64,000 bases of DNA from Bacteroidota bacterium (GCA_016722525.1 JADKJB010000016.1:35105-99104); one strand, 5' to 3'; counted from the first letter of the stretch, positions 29,337-39,855 are shown. Numbers and translations: made by a program. The notes: generated from the sequence alone by a model not told the origin.

Positions 29337-29780
29337 ATGATTGCATACAATAAAACCATCATTGTTTCTATTCTCCTATTATTTTCCCTTCACCAAAATA
29401 TTTCAGCACAAACCGTGGCGGCTGCTGCCAAAACTACTAAAGGATGGGGCTATATTAAACTAGATCAAACCTGGATTATTGAACCTTATTATGACAGGTT
29501 TTGCAGGATGGAGAATGTTATTGCTGAAGATAAAGGCGAATCCGTTTTGTGTGAATATCATGAAGGACTTGCAAGTTTTCGGAGAGGTTAAAGGTGGGGA
29601 TTCTTTGATGAAAAAGGAAAGATGGCAATTAAAAATACTTTTCATGAAGTCCGGGACTTTCATGATTCAGTTGCAGCAGTTAAAACAAAAGGCAAATGGG
29701 GTTATTTTGATACAAATGGAAATATCATTATAACTCCTCAATTTGAAAACTGCCTGAATTTTACTTTAATTGGTAAATAA
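29337..29780 (+). CDS. WG-repeat secreted protein with an in-frame stop
   Basis: The 147-codon frame starts with a signal peptide (MIAYNKTIIVSILLLFSLHQ NISAQ region) and shows three WG repeats: GWGYIKLDQTWIIEPYYDRF, RWGFFDEKGKMAIKNTFHEV and KWGYFDTNGNIIITPQFENC. A TAA at 29589-29591 interrupts it in frame, exactly where a Lys codon would make G-K-R-W-G; the frame continues cleanly. WG proteins are secreted, of unknown function, and usually have more repeats, so this one is short. The stop may be a one-base error or real decay. Confidence 0.65.
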
Positions 29781-29789
29781 AAAAGTAAA

Positions 29790-30659
29790 TTATTTTTCTT
29801 TCCTATGCTTCCACCTTCTGTGGGTCCACAACCAATACTGAGGAGCTTTTAAAATTTGTTGCTCCAAAATACGTGTTGTTTTTTCAGTAATAGCACCGTA
29901 GGGAGAATATACCGGGTCATTTTCTACAACAGTAAAATTCAAAGTATAGTAACCTCTTTTCACTTTATCAATAGATCCAAACAAAACAGGGTAATTGTAA
30001 TCCTTAGCATATTTTTCTGTACCAAAAAGAACAGCAGTGTCCTGGTTAAGGAAAGTTGTCCAGTAATTATTTTCCGATTTTCTGGGTGACTGATCGTTAG
30101 CGAATATGGTTGCGGTTAGTTGATGTTTATATTCTTCAAAATTTCCTTCACTCTTGGTACTAATCATCATCAAGCCATAACGACTTCTGGTAGAACGCAT
30201 TTTTTCATCAAAAAACTTATTGGCCAGTGTTTTATATATAGCAATAGACTGATGTTTAATTTGCTGATCAAGGGCAATGGCAATCCATTCCCAGTTGTTA
30301 TAATGTCCCCCGGAAAGGATAATACTCTTACCCTGATCATAATAACTGTTTAACAACTCTGGATTTTTCAACACCATTCGTTTCAGAATTTCTTCTTCCG
30401 ATACAGTAAAAGACTTTAGACTTTCCACAACTAAATCGCAGAAATGATGATAAAAAAGGCGTGCAATTCTATTAATTTCCTCTTCAGATTTTTCCGGAAA
30501 GGAGTTCCTCAAATTGGTAAAAACAACTTTTTTTCGATAACCAAAAATTACATAAATAAAAAAATATAAAAAATCTGAAAAAGCATACAACATAGGAAAA
30601 GGCAAAAATGAAATCGGAATGATAACCAGGTAATAGAGTAAATAAATTAAGATAATCAT
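29790..30659 (-). CDS. lysophospholipid/lipid A acyltransferase, LpxL/HtrB family
   Basis: The 289-residue protein adds a secondary acyl chain, probably to lipid A or a phospholipid, at the inner membrane. An N-terminal membrane anchor (MIILIYLLYYLVIIPISFLP) precedes the catalytic HX4-type motif in SGGHYNNWEWIAIAL, then FANDQSPRKSENNYWTTFLN and the terminal APQYWLWTHRRWKHR, all standard for LpxL/HtrB. The gene is intact and apparently monocistronic; its stop lies nine bases from the end of the convergent WG gene. Confidence 0.9.
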   Translation of the reverse strand: MIILIYLLYYLVIIPISFLPFPMLYAFSDFLYFFIYVIFGYRKKVVFTNLRNSFPEKSEEEINRIARLFYHHFCDLVVESLKSFTVSEEEILKRMVLKNPELLNSYYDQGKSIILSGGHYNNWEWIAIALDQQIKHQSIAIYKTLANKFFDEKMRSTRSRYGLMMISTKSEGNFEEYKHQLTATIFANDQSPRKSENNYWTTFLNQDTAVLFGTEKYAKDYNYPVLFGSIDKVKRGYYTLNFTVVENDPVYSPYGAITEKTTRILEQQILKAPQYWLWTHRRWKHRKEK

Positions 30660-30760
30660 CGGGTTTTTTTTCAGTGCATGAATCTTAACACAAAGAAATT
30701 ACTTTTGAATGAAAATAAAACAGCGCCATTACATCAGGACGCTTGATTATGGAACTTTAT

Positions 30761-32826
30761 TTAAAGGTTACCAGATAGCAGCTCTTTGTTTTCCTCACGA
30801 TACATAGGATCACCAGGTTTAACATTAAACGCCTTATAGAATTCCGCATATTACTCACCACACCATTGCAACGGTAATTTGTTGGAGAATGAGGGTCGGT
30901 GATAATTCTTTGCGCAGCAGCTTCAGGTCTTATAGTACTTCTCCACACTGTTCCGAATCCCATGAAAAACCTTGCTCCGCAGTGAAGCCATCAATTTTAG
31001 CAGGCACCGGTTTACCTTCCATAGATTTTTGAAATGCATAATAGGCTATTGTAAGACCACCAAGATCTGCTATGTTTTCGCCAAGGGTAATTGGCCATTT
31101 ACACGAAGCGAATCGTTTACTACAAAACTGTTATATTGATCGACTAATAAATTTGCCTTAGACATACCTGGATGAATCAGCTGCAGTCCACCAGCTTTTT
31201 AAGATTGCCTTCAGAGTCAAACTGCCGTCCTTCATCATCAAAACCATGAGTCATTTCATGACCAATTACAGCACCAATGCCACCGTAGTTAACGGCATCG
31301 TCCGCATTAGGGTTAAAAAAAGGAGGTTGAAGAATGCCTGCAGGGAAAACTATTTCATTCATTGATGGATTATAATAGGCATTCACAGTTGGTGGAGAAA
31401 TACCCCATTCAGTTCGATCCACCGGTTTACCTATTTTAGTTATCATTCTATTAAATTCAAATTCCGATGCACGAACAGCATTAGTATAATAGGAATCACG
31501 ACTAATTTGAAGTGCTGTATAGTCGCGCCATTTATCGGGATAACCAATTTTTTTCATGATTGTACTTAGCTTCAATTGAGCTTGCTCTTTAGTTGCATCG
31601 CTCATCCACGCCAACTTCTGGATACGGTCCTTAAATGCTAATCCAAGATTGTCAACTAATTCCATCATTCGCTTCTTGGTTGCAGGAGTAAATGCTTTTT
31701 CACAATAGACTTCTCCTAAAGCTTCACCCATTTTATTATCGATAGTTTCCTGTACCAGTTTCCATCTTTCTTTCATTTGTTTGGTACCGGTGAGTACACC
31801 TTGGCGGAAACGAAAATCTTCCCTACTGAAAGAGCTACTTAGCATAGGTGCTGCTTCCCGAACAACTCGCCATTTTAAATAACTTTTCCAGTTATCAATT
31901 GAATACTGGCCAATCATCACATTTAGTTCCGTAAAAAATGCCGGATTATTTGTCACTAATTCCATCTGATTAACAATTCCCAGTTTTGCTAAGTGATTCT
32001 TCCATTTAATGGCAGGAGCCAATTTATCCATTTCTTCAATAGATTTGAGATTGTATGTTTTCTCTGGATTTCTCATTTCTACCCTGCTCATGGATACTTT
32101 TGCGAAACGGGTTTCCATTTCCAATATTTTATCAGCTTGTTGAGCTGCCAAAGTTGGATCCTCTCCTATCAGAACCAACATTTTGGCAATATGCTTTACG
32201 AACTCAGCTCTTATTTCACTGGAACGGCTGTCGTCTTTAATATAATAATCACGATCGGGCAAACTAGTTCCTCCTTGATTTACATAAGCGATTACCCTCG
32301 AACTATTTTTCAAATCTTGTTCAGCAAATACATTGAACATGGCAAAATTGAAACGTGACTGCAAGTGAGCTACAAAATCAAGGACCTGGCTGGATTCTTT
32401 CAAATTGCTAATTGCTTTCAAATCTTGCATTATGGGATTATATCCCTGTTGTTCCAGTTTTAGTGAATCCATACCAGAGGCATAAAAATCACCAATTTTA
32501 CGACGATTACTGCCTTGAGCAGCTCTTGTATCAGCTGCAGCTGAAATTAAAACCTCTTTAAGAATTGCAAAATTAGATTCGCGCACTTCATTAAAGCTTG
32601 CCCAACGACTCTCAGAGGGAGGAACAGGGTTGTTTTTAATCCAATTTCCATTCACAAAAGCAAAAAAATCAACTGCCGGATTGATAGTAGTATCCAAATC
32701 AGAAAGCAAAATACCGGTATTTTTTATCGCCTTTTCAGTTGTTGGTTGATTTTTAAAGGATAAAAAACCAGTTAGCAGCACAGCTGATGTAGCAACAACA
32801 AGTGCCTTAGGAATAAATGTACTCAT
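30761..32826 (-). CDS. M13-family metallopeptidase (neprilysin/PepO-like), frameshifted
   Basis: The protein of about 688 residues has an N-terminal signal/anchor (ATSAVLLTGFLSF) and the M13 features DFFAFVNGNWIKNNPVPP, VNAYYNPSMNEIVFPAGILQ, the zinc motif HEMTH in GHEMTHGFDDEGRQFD, GENIADLGG with the third ligand Glu, and the C-terminal CNGVVSNMPEFYKAF after repair. The frame breaks after LKKLVD near 31180 and again near 31095 and 30845; the true stop is TAA at 30761, giving ENKELLSGNL. Such peptidases act outside the cytoplasm on peptides. The motifs are complete, so the enzyme is probably functional. Confidence 0.88.
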
Positions 32827-32935
32827 GAAATTATGGTATTAGTAGTTAATTCAACGAAATTGGGAAATACTTTTAATAAAACAACTACCACCACATGGAA
32901 ATGCAGGCAGAATTTATTTCAATAATCTATAAAAA

Positions 32936-34069
32936 TCATGCTTTTTGAAGACAAAATTCTTTCAGTTTAAGAATGCAATAATCTATCTCTTCTTTAGTGT
33001 TGAATCTCGAAAAAGAAAATCGCACAGCTGGCCTTTCTGGGTCAGTTTTCATAGCACTCAGCACATGCGAACCAACACTGCTACCACTGGAACAAGCGCT
33101 TCCACCGGAGGCCGCAATTCCGGCAATATCAAGATTAAACAACATCATTTCAGCCATATCAGAAGGAGGCAAAGAAACATTCAATACAGTAAAAAGATTG
33201 CCATCTGATACATCGCCATTAAACTCTACTCCTGGAATCTCTTCCTTTAAACGAGTGGCCATATATTTTTTCAATTCTGTTATCTGCGCTGTATCATGAT
33301 CCAAATCGCGATAAGCAATTTCAAGTGCTTTTGCTAATCCTATGATTCCATACACATTTTCAGTTCCGCCTCTCATATTTCTCTCTTGGGCCCCTCCTGT
33401 AATAAAAGGATGAATTTTTATTCGCTTATTGATGTACAGGAACCCGACACCTTTAGGACCATGAAATTTATGTGCGGCACAAGTAATAAAATCAACCGGT
33501 AAGGTGGAAAGATCATAGTGCATGTGAGCCATTGTTTGTACGGTGTCGGAATGGAAGACTGCATTATACTTTCTGCAAAGCTCCCCTACCTTTTCTATGG
33601 GAGTTAATGTGCCTGTTTCATTATTGGCATGCATCAATGAAACGAATGAGCCCGGATGCTCCTGTAACAACTTTTCAAGATGAACTAAATCGATATGCCC
33701 TTGCTTATCGATATGGACCATACTTAATCCAATGGTACCTTTATTTTGAGTTCTTCAAGCGTATGGGTAACAGCATGGTGTTCGATTTCAGAACTACGGC
33801 ATGAGTGATTTTGAGATCACTGATGCCAACAACGAATGGCTGTATTATTGGCTTCCGGTACCACCGGAAGTAAAAAAAATCTCAGCTGGAGAAACGTTTA
33901 GCAATTTAGCAACTGTTTTCCTGGCCGCTTCAATCAAAGATCTTGTTTCTCTACCGAATGAATGAATTGAAGAAGGGTTTCCATACTGATTTTCAAGCAC
34001 AGGGATCATTGCCTGCAGGACTTCAGGATGGATTCTTGTGGTTGCTGCGTTGTCGAGATATATTTTCAT
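32936..34069 (-). CDS. cysteine desulfurase (NifS/IscS-like), frameshifted
   Basis: The enzyme removes sulfur from cysteine for Fe-S clusters or tRNA thiolation, using PLP. From the ATG at 34069: MKIYLDNAATTRIHPEVLQA, NQYGNPSSIHSFGRETR, SGGTEANNTAI after repair, VNNETGT-type MHANNETGTLTPIE, the PLP Lys in AAHKFHGPKGVGFLY, and the catalytic Cys in GGSACSSGSSVGSHVL. The order and length (about 380 residues) match group II-like NifS. Two or more indels near 33850 and 33735 interrupt it. It starts four bases after the glmM stop, so the two are co-transcribed. Confidence 0.9.
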
Positions 34070-34073
34070 AGAA

Positions 34074-35480
34074 TTAGGCCTTAACCATTGACTGACTGAT
34101 AATATCCTTTATATCACTAATTATTTTTTCAGCAAGATTTTGTGCTGTTGTTGCCGATTGACTTTCAGAGTAAATTCGAATAATTGGTTCAGTATTCGAT
34201 TTCCTGAGGTGTACCCATTCGTTATCAAATTCAATTTTAACTCCATCAATGTCGTTCACCGGTTGCTTTTTATATTTTTCCTTTATAGCCAGCAAAATTT
34301 TATCTACATCTATTTCAGGGGTCAGTTCAATTTTGTTTTTTGAGATATGGTAATCCGGGTATTTAGCTCTTAGCATGGATGCTGATTTTCCAAATTTAGC
34401 CAAATGAGTAAGAAAAAGAGCGATACCGGCTAGTGCATCTCTTCCATAGTGCAAATCAGGAACTATCACGCCACCATTTCCTTCGCCACCGATCACTGCA
34501 TTGCGGATTTTCATCATATCAACCACATTCACTTCGCCAACTGCAGATGCAAAATATTTTCCTCCTGCAGCTTCAGTAACATCGCGCAAAGCACGTGTTG
34601 AAGATAAATTTGAAACGGTATTGCCTTTTTTATTTTGTAAGATATAATCTGCAACAGCTACCAAAGTATATTCTTCTCCAAACATTTCTCCATCTTCACA
34701 AACCAAGGCAAGACGATCAACATCAGGATCCACAACAATTCCCAAAACAGCCTTTTTCTTAACTACCTGCTTTGAAATTTCAGTAAGGTGTTCCGGTAAA
34801 GGCTCAGGATTATGTGGAAACAGACCTGTAGGTTCGTCATAAATTTCTATAATATTGGTGAACTCCTAAGGCTCTTAATAATTGCGGAACAGCGATTCCT
34901 CCGTTGCTGTTCACGCCATCCACTGCGATCCTGAAATTGCATTTACCAATAGCATCAACGTCAACGCGTGGCATGGCTAATATGGCATCAATATGTTTTT
35001 GCAGCGCATCAGTATCAGGTATAACAACACCTAGCTTACTTACTTCTTTGAACTCAACTTTTCCAGCATCAGCGATCCGAAGTATTTGCTCACCATCAGC
35101 AGCGCTTAAAAACTCACCTTTCTGATTCAGTAATTTAAGAGCATTCCATTGTTTTGGATTATGGCTGGCAGTGAGAAATTATGCCACCATGTGCCTTATG
35201 GAAAACAACTGCCATTTCAACTGTTGGTCGTAGAAAGGCCAACATCAATAATATCTATCCCCATTCCCATAAGAGTACCCGTCACCAGGTGGGCCATTGG
35301 ACCTGAAATACGGGCATCGCGGCCAAGAACTACCTTTTTGGGTTCATTAGAGGGGGTATTGTTATTGATCCAGGCACCATAGGCAGCGGTAAATTTAACG
35401 ATATCAAAAGGTGTAAGACCTTCACCAACAGGACCGCCTATGGTTCCTCGGATGCCTGAAATAGATTTAATTAGTGTCAA
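34074..35480 (-). CDS. glmM: phosphoglucosamine mutase, frameshifted
   Basis: GlmM converts glucosamine-6-P to glucosamine-1-P for cell-wall precursors. The start is a TTG at 35480 (MTLIKSISGIRGTIGGPVGE); the in-frame extension to 35507 lacks similarity. After repair near 35185 the phospho-Ser loop reads GGIILTASHNP; the metal loop is VDPDVDRLAL, the sugar loop GGEGNGGVI, and the phosphate-binding end RKSNTEPIIRIYSE. The NTEP variant in place of SGTEP is noted. Breaks near 35220, 35185 and 34865 are indels. The length of about 465 residues fits the archaeal-like Bacteroidota GlmM. The neighbouring cysteine desulfurase is downstream in the same operon. Confidence 0.88.
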
Positions 35481-35670
35481 GGGAGGGGATTTAAAATAAA
35501 GATGCAAAGATACAATTTTGCCTGCTTTCCTTTGAAATTAACCCTTTTAAAGATATTAACCGCTGCAATAATTAATTTTCAGCATGTTAGATAATTTGGT
35601 TAAAATTGTAAGAAATAGAAAAATCGAACAAAAAAGATACTAAAGGGTTTCTTTGTATGGTGAAAAAGAC

Positions 35671-35678
35671 TATTTTTG
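35671..35678 (+). promoter_or_regulatory. -7 box (TATTTTTG) for the TPR-ribH operon
   Basis: TATTTTTG lies 28 bases before the ATG at 35707. An earlier in-frame start at 35653 would overlap it and is therefore unlikely. Confidence 0.55.
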
Positions 35679-35706
35679 CACCTCTAAAATTAAAACTAAA
35701 CTTTCC

Positions 35707-36399
35707 ATGGCGGATAAAGAAAAAAACCAATCTGGTGAAATTCTGGAAATAGGTGAAACTATCAATAAAGCAGAAAGTTATGTTTCTGAAAACAAGAAAA
35801 GTATTTCCATTATAGGTGGTGCCATTGTGGTAGTCATTTTAGGTTATTTTGGTTATAACAATCTTATTGTTCAGCCTCAGGAAGTAAATGCTCAAAAAGA
35901 AATGTTTATGGCTGAGCGCTATTTCCAGCAAGATTCTGTCGAAAAAGCTATCAATGGTGATGGTCAGTTTATGGGATTTTTGGAGATAATTGATAATTAC
36001 GGCTCTTCAAATTCAGCAAACTTAGCCCATTACTACCTAGGCATGAGTTATATGAAAAAAGGACAATGGGACAGTGCCATTGAATTTCTTTCAAAATATG
36101 ATGCTGAAGATGACGTAACTGGTGCACTTGCACTTGGAGCAATTGGTGATGCGAATTTGGAATTGGGTAAAAAAGACGAAGCTGAGAAATTTTATATGAA
36201 GGCTGTTGATTGGGATAAAAACCAATTTACTGCTGCTATTTTCCTTATGAAAGCTGCTTTTGTAAAAGAAAAGCTCAACGATTACAAAGGTGCCTCTGTT
36301 CTTTATGAAAGAATAAAAAAAGATTATCCTCAAAGCACAGAAGCCAGAGATATTGAAAAATATATAGTCAGGGCCAATGCAATGACTGTCCAGAGTTAA
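35707..36399 (+). CDS. TPR membrane protein (YfgM-like)
   Basis: The 230-residue protein has a short cytoplasmic N-terminus (MADKEKNQSGEILEIGETIN), a single transmembrane helix (SISIIGGAIVVVILGYFGYN), and TPR units (LAHYYLGMSYMKKGQWDSAI, ALGAIGDANLELGKKDEAEK, GASVLYERIKKDYPQST). This is the layout of YfgM-type ancillary translocon proteins, although a direct link is not shown. The gene is intact. It precedes ribH by five bases, an arrangement often seen in Bacteroidota. Confidence 0.8.
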   Translation: MADKEKNQSGEILEIGETINKAESYVSENKKSISIIGGAIVVVILGYFGYNNLIVQPQEVNAQKEMFMAERYFQQDSVEKAINGDGQFMGFLEIIDNYGSSNSANLAHYYLGMSYMKKGQWDSAIEFLSKYDAEDDVTGALALGAIGDANLELGKKDEAEKFYMKAVDWDKNQFTAAIFLMKAAFVKEKLNDYKGASVLYERIKKDYPQSTEARDIEKYIVRANAMTVQS

Positions 36400-36404
36400 T
36401 TTTC

Positions 36405-36923
36405 ATGGCTTCTGTACAACAAAACTTATCTGTTTTTGACAAAAGCAATCTTCCTGATGCCAGTAAAATGCGTATCGGGATTGTTGTTGCTGAATGGAAT
36501 GCAGCAATTACAGGCGCATTATATAAAGGAGCTTACGACACTTTAATCTCCTGCAGTGTAGAGGAATCAAATATTCATACCATTGATGTCCCAGGTACTT
36601 TTGAACTTACAGCAGGAGCAAAATTTTTAGCTTCTCAATCCAAGTTAGATGCTGTTATATGTTTAGGCTGTGTAATACAAGGAGAAACAAGGCACTTTGA
36701 ATTCATTTGTCAAGCAGTGGCTCAGGGGTTAACTAACCTCACCATAATGGCATCCATCCCTTTTGTTTTTGGAGTGCTTACTACCGATAACCTCGAACAA
36801 GCTCAGTAAAGAGCCGGTGGCAAACATGGTAATAAAGGAATTGAAGCAGCTATTACTGCAATAAAAATGGCGGCTTTGAAAAACCAAAAAGCCAAAAAAG
36901 AAAAGAAAATCGGTTTTAATTGA
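36405..36923 (+). CDS. ribH: lumazine synthase with an in-frame stop
   Basis: RibH makes 6,7-dimethyl-8-ribityllumazine, the riboflavin precursor. The motifs are VAEWNAAITGALYKGA, IDVPGTFELTAGAKF, the LGCVIQGETRHFEFIC substrate region and FGVLTTDNLEQA. A TAA at 36807-36809 stands in frame where relatives have Asp or Glu before RAGGKHGNKG; the sequence then continues KHGNKGIEAAITAIKMAALK to a stop at 36921. The length with the stop read through is 172 residues, which is normal. One substituted base, likely an error, explains it. Riboflavin synthesis is usually essential. Confidence 0.9.
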
Positions 36924-36936
36924 TTTATTTCAACTC

Positions 36937-36980
36937 CTAATATCCATCAACTTGCATACAAGCAAGTTGATGGATATTAG
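36937..36980. terminator. perfect 19-bp palindrome between convergent genes
   Basis: CTAATATCCATCAACTTGC (36937-36955) and its exact reverse complement (36962-36980) flank the 6-base loop ATACAA. It lies between convergent ribH and the SET gene. There is no T-run, so it is an atypical terminator or an mRNA-end stabiliser. Confidence 0.65.
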
Positions 36981-37035
36981 ATTAAAAGCGTACAATTTAG
37001 GTTTAAAACTTAAATTAGGATAAAAAACTTCCCCC

Positions 37036-37470
37036 TTATTTCCTGCTTTTTTTCTTCTTCTTCTTAGCTTCTTTTTCTGCCATTTCTTCTTTCATAATAT
37101 TCCAATAGGCACGGCCATAACTTACAAAAACTTCGGACCCTGCCTGAATATTACGAGTGGCGCGGATAAAGACTTTTTTTCCTTTTTCATGATAAACCGC
37201 ATTGTTACGATGCCCATTAACTCTACCCACACCTGCGGCATCATTGGCATATCGCCCAAAGGTTTCTTTAAAATCAAATGCATCAATACAGGCATTTTTG
37301 TTAATATAATACACATATCCCCCTTTTCCAACATCATTTCTTTCAATAGCGTCAGCCCAGGTAATCAGTTCGCCTTCGTATTCACAAACATTTTTACCTT
37401 TTTTAATGTCCTTTTCAGTGAACAAACCTTTACCTGCTCCAGGCAATGTCGACTTTTTTACAAATACCAT
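37036..37470 (-). CDS. SET-domain protein
   Basis: The 144-residue protein is a minimal SET domain: GAGKGLFTEKDIKKGKNVCEYEGE, GGYVYYINKNACIDAF, GRYANDAAG (SAM-binding N-x-A-like) and the C-terminal GSEVFVSYGRAYWN, closing with a Lys-rich tail (KEAKKKKKKSRK). SET proteins are protein-lysine methyltransferases in eukaryotes; the targets of bacterial ones are mostly unknown. The tail suggests nucleic-acid or ribosome association. The gene is intact. Confidence 0.85.
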   Translation of the reverse strand: MVFVKKSTLPGAGKGLFTEKDIKKGKNVCEYEGELITWADAIERNDVGKGGYVYYINKNACIDAFDFKETFGRYANDAAGVGRVNGHRNNAVYHEKGKKVFIRATRNIQAGSEVFVSYGRAYWNIMKEEMAEKEAKKKKKKSRK

Positions 37471-37783
37471 ATTTAATAAATTTCTTTTTTGAAGGGTGCA
37501 ATATTACAGTATTGAAACGTCAAACACAAGACATTAAAAAAACGACTTACAAACAATTTTTGCTTCATCTAAAATAGAATTCTATACAAGCACAAAAAAA
37601 GTCGAAATCAAGCCTATTCTTCAAAAACTGCTTGAATGCACCTCTTCTGTTTTCGTTTTGTTAGTTCAGCTATTCTATTGACTATTTGGAAGATCAATTT
37701 TTCTTATTCAGCTATAATTTATTTTATATTAAATAATTGGACTACATATTTGAAGTCCAAACCAACTTTAAATAAATTCTAAA
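37471..37783. other. gene-free stretch before the T9SS gene
   Basis: No gene is seen. A small perfect inverted repeat, TTGGACT / AGTCCAA (37737-37743 / 37754-37760) with a 10-base spacer, lies 24 bases before the ATG at 37784 and may be an operator. No clear TAnnTTTG box was found. Confidence 0.4.
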
Positions 37784-38633
37784 ATGAAAAACAAATTTCT
37801 AATCTTAACGCTTATTGTTGCTGCGGGTGCCCTCTCATGGGTCCAAAGTGATAATGGAAAAGCGGGCTACACGGCTTCACCAGGTGAATCGTCGTGTAAT
37901 GCATCAGGTTGCCATACAGGTAACACTATTAATGCGGCAGGTGGTTCTATAACTATCACAGCTCCAACAATGCCAGGCTGGCAATATAATTCCGGGCCAG
38001 GTTTATCCTATTAGCGTTACTATTGAAAGATCTGGCAAACCCCTGTTTGGGATCGGCTTCGAAGCATTAAGGAGTTCAGGTGCAAATGGAGGAACTTTAA
38101 CTATAACCAATACGTCTCAAACGCAAATCAAATCTAAAACAATTAATGGGAATTCAAGAGCCAATGTTGTTCACCAACAAAATGGTGGTGCATCGGCAAA
38201 CTCCCATACATTCACATTTAACTGGACTGCACCAACAGCTTCAATCGGAAATGTCACATTCTATGCTTCGGGAAATGCTGCGAATGGCGATGGTAATGAA
38301 TCAGGTGACTATATTTACAAAATAGCTCAGGTAGTCACTCCAATTACAACCGGACTTGAAAACCTGGAAGGAGTCGGTGCTACCATAAAGATATTTCCAA
38401 ATCCTGTAGCAGACAAATTCACAGTTAATTTCTCACTCCCTGAAGCAGGGAATGTGCAAATGAATTTAATTTCCATGGAGGGGAAATTATGTTCCACTAT
38501 CATGTCTGAAACTATGTCACCCGGACAGCATGAAATTAGCTATCAGGTGCCTGATCAGCTCAGAAAAGGAAATTACCTGCTTCAAATCAAAAATGACAAA
38601 ATAACTCAATACAGGAAGATCGCTCTGCTATAG
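37784..38633 (+). CDS. secreted choice-of-anchor/Reeler-like protein with T9SS tail, frameshifted
   Basis: The signal peptide is MKNKFLILTLIVAAGALSWV. Just after it comes GESSCNASGCHTGN, a C-x4-CH motif like those that open choice-of-anchor V proteins. A beta-rich domain follows (PISVTIERSGKPLFGIGFEA, NSHTFTFNWTAP, VTFYASGNAANGDGNESGDYIY), then the T9SS type A tail (IFPNPVADKFTVNFSLP through KGNYLLQIKNDKITQYRKIALL). One extra base near 37997 breaks the frame. The full product is about 282 residues and is probably delivered to the cell surface by T9SS. Its function is unknown; the CxxxxCH could be a thiol or metal site. Confidence 0.78.
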
Positions 38634-38667
38634 GGTGTGGGGTATCTTAAGTGATTCTTTCTTTCAC

Positions 38668-38692
38668 CCGGGCCTGTAAGCCCGGTTTTTTT
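38668..38692 (+). terminator. intrinsic terminator
   Basis: CCGGGC / GCCCGG form a 6-bp GC stem around CTGTAA and are followed by seven T residues, 34 bases after the T9SS gene stop. Confidence 0.85.
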
Positions 38693-38890
38693 ATAAAAAA
38701 ATGTAAACAAAACCTGTTAAGAGACTGTTTAAGAATTCAGAAAACAACGATTTCAATTTAAATATTTAGAAATCTATGTTTTTAAAAGATAAATTGATTG
38801 CCCAAAAAAGCAAAAAATTTATTCTTATTTAAACTTTATTATTTGTAACTTCGGGTTACTAAATTAAATCTGATATTAAAAACCTTACTC

Positions 38891-39670
38891 ATGAAAAAAT
38901 ACATCCTTCTAGCCTTGCTATCCTCAATTGGCTTTACAGTACAATCTCAATCCCGATGGAATGTGGGGATTCAAACGGGTTGTGTTACCAACTTATCCAG
39001 ATTCGATTCAGGAAATGAAGAAGCAAATGCCTTATTTAGCAACAACCCTTACAAATCGGCTCTGCTAGGTGTCAATTTCAGATATAAAATCAGTGACAAA
39101 TTTTCATTTCAATCCGGATTTCACTTTACAGAATTCGGCTTCAGCTATGGAATGGCTAAAAACTACTCCTTGTTAAAACCGGAAAGCCGTTATTCAGATC
39201 TTTCTTCAAGCACATGCATTTCAAGTATTCCAGCATTAGTTGTTTTAAATACTCCTGTTAATTGTAATAATGTACGTTTCATTTTTGGAGCAGGGTTTGC
39301 AATTCGGGGAATTGATGATAAATGGGAAAGCGACAGCGAAGCTGAAATACCTGCTAACGAGGGAGCAAATGCCAAAACAACGTACATGAAGGCCCAATCC
39401 AAAACTGTAAATGGAGTTTCACCTGCCGCTACCTGGATAATAGGGTTTGAAAAAGTACTTTCAAGAGGAAACACTATGAGTTTTACCTTTCAGGGAACCC
39501 AAGGCTTCACTACAATAGCAGAATCAACCGTAAGTTATACTGCAGGCAATCAGGAGTATTCACATACGTTTATTAATAGAGGCAGCTATGCAACTATGGC
39601 ATTTGCTTACAATTTCAGTTCATTTGGAACTCGAAAAGCAAACAAATTGCTTAAAAATGCAATCAAGTAA
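38891..39670 (+). CDS. outer-membrane beta-barrel protein
   Basis: The 259-residue protein has a signal peptide (MKKYILLALLSSIGFTVQSQ) and alternating amphipathic strands typical of small porin-like barrels (WNVGIQTGCVTNLSRFD, FRYKISDKFSFQSGFHFTEF, NVRFIFGAGFAIRGID, MSFTFQGTQGFTTIAES, SYATMAFAYNFSSF). The terminal strand ends in Phe before a short basic tail. No specific function is visible. The gene is intact. Confidence 0.75.
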   Translation: MKKYILLALLSSIGFTVQSQSRWNVGIQTGCVTNLSRFDSGNEEANALFSNNPYKSALLGVNFRYKISDKFSFQSGFHFTEFGFSYGMAKNYSLLKPESRYSDLSSSTCISSIPALVVLNTPVNCNNVRFIFGAGFAIRGIDDKWESDSEAEIPANEGANAKTTYMKAQSKTVNGVSPAATWIIGFEKVLSRGNTMSFTFQGTQGFTTIAESTVSYTAGNQEYSHTFINRGSYATMAFAYNFSSFGTRKANKLLKNAIK

Positions 39671-39692
39671 GAATTAGTTTTTACTAATTATT

Positions 39693-39738
39693 AAAAAAGA
39701 GGAAGAACCAAAATAAATTTTGATTCTTCCTCTTTCTG
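39693..39738 (+). terminator. long hairpin terminator
   Basis: AAAGAGGAAGAA and TTCTTCCTCTTT pair perfectly, and the inner CAAAAT / ATTTTG extend the stem. The flanks are A- and T-rich. It closes the barrel gene and the core-genome section. Confidence 0.75.
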
Positions 39739-39855
39739 TTTCGATTCAATTTTTTTTTACACTTTTTATTCATTTTGAACAGGGAACTTCCACCAAAGAG
39801 CATAAGAATGAAAAAGAGGCATTAATTGTACAAAGCTATGCCCTGTTATTCAAAA

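Noticed and set aside
33532..33804. Plus-strand frames inside the desulfurase, M13 and glmM genes
   Set aside because: They lie antisense to well-conserved genes and show no family motifs or ribosome sites.
28545..36809. Reassignment of TAA to a sense codon
   Set aside because: TAA ends many intact genes in the window (for example bamD, fabI, the cold-shock gene), so the code is standard.
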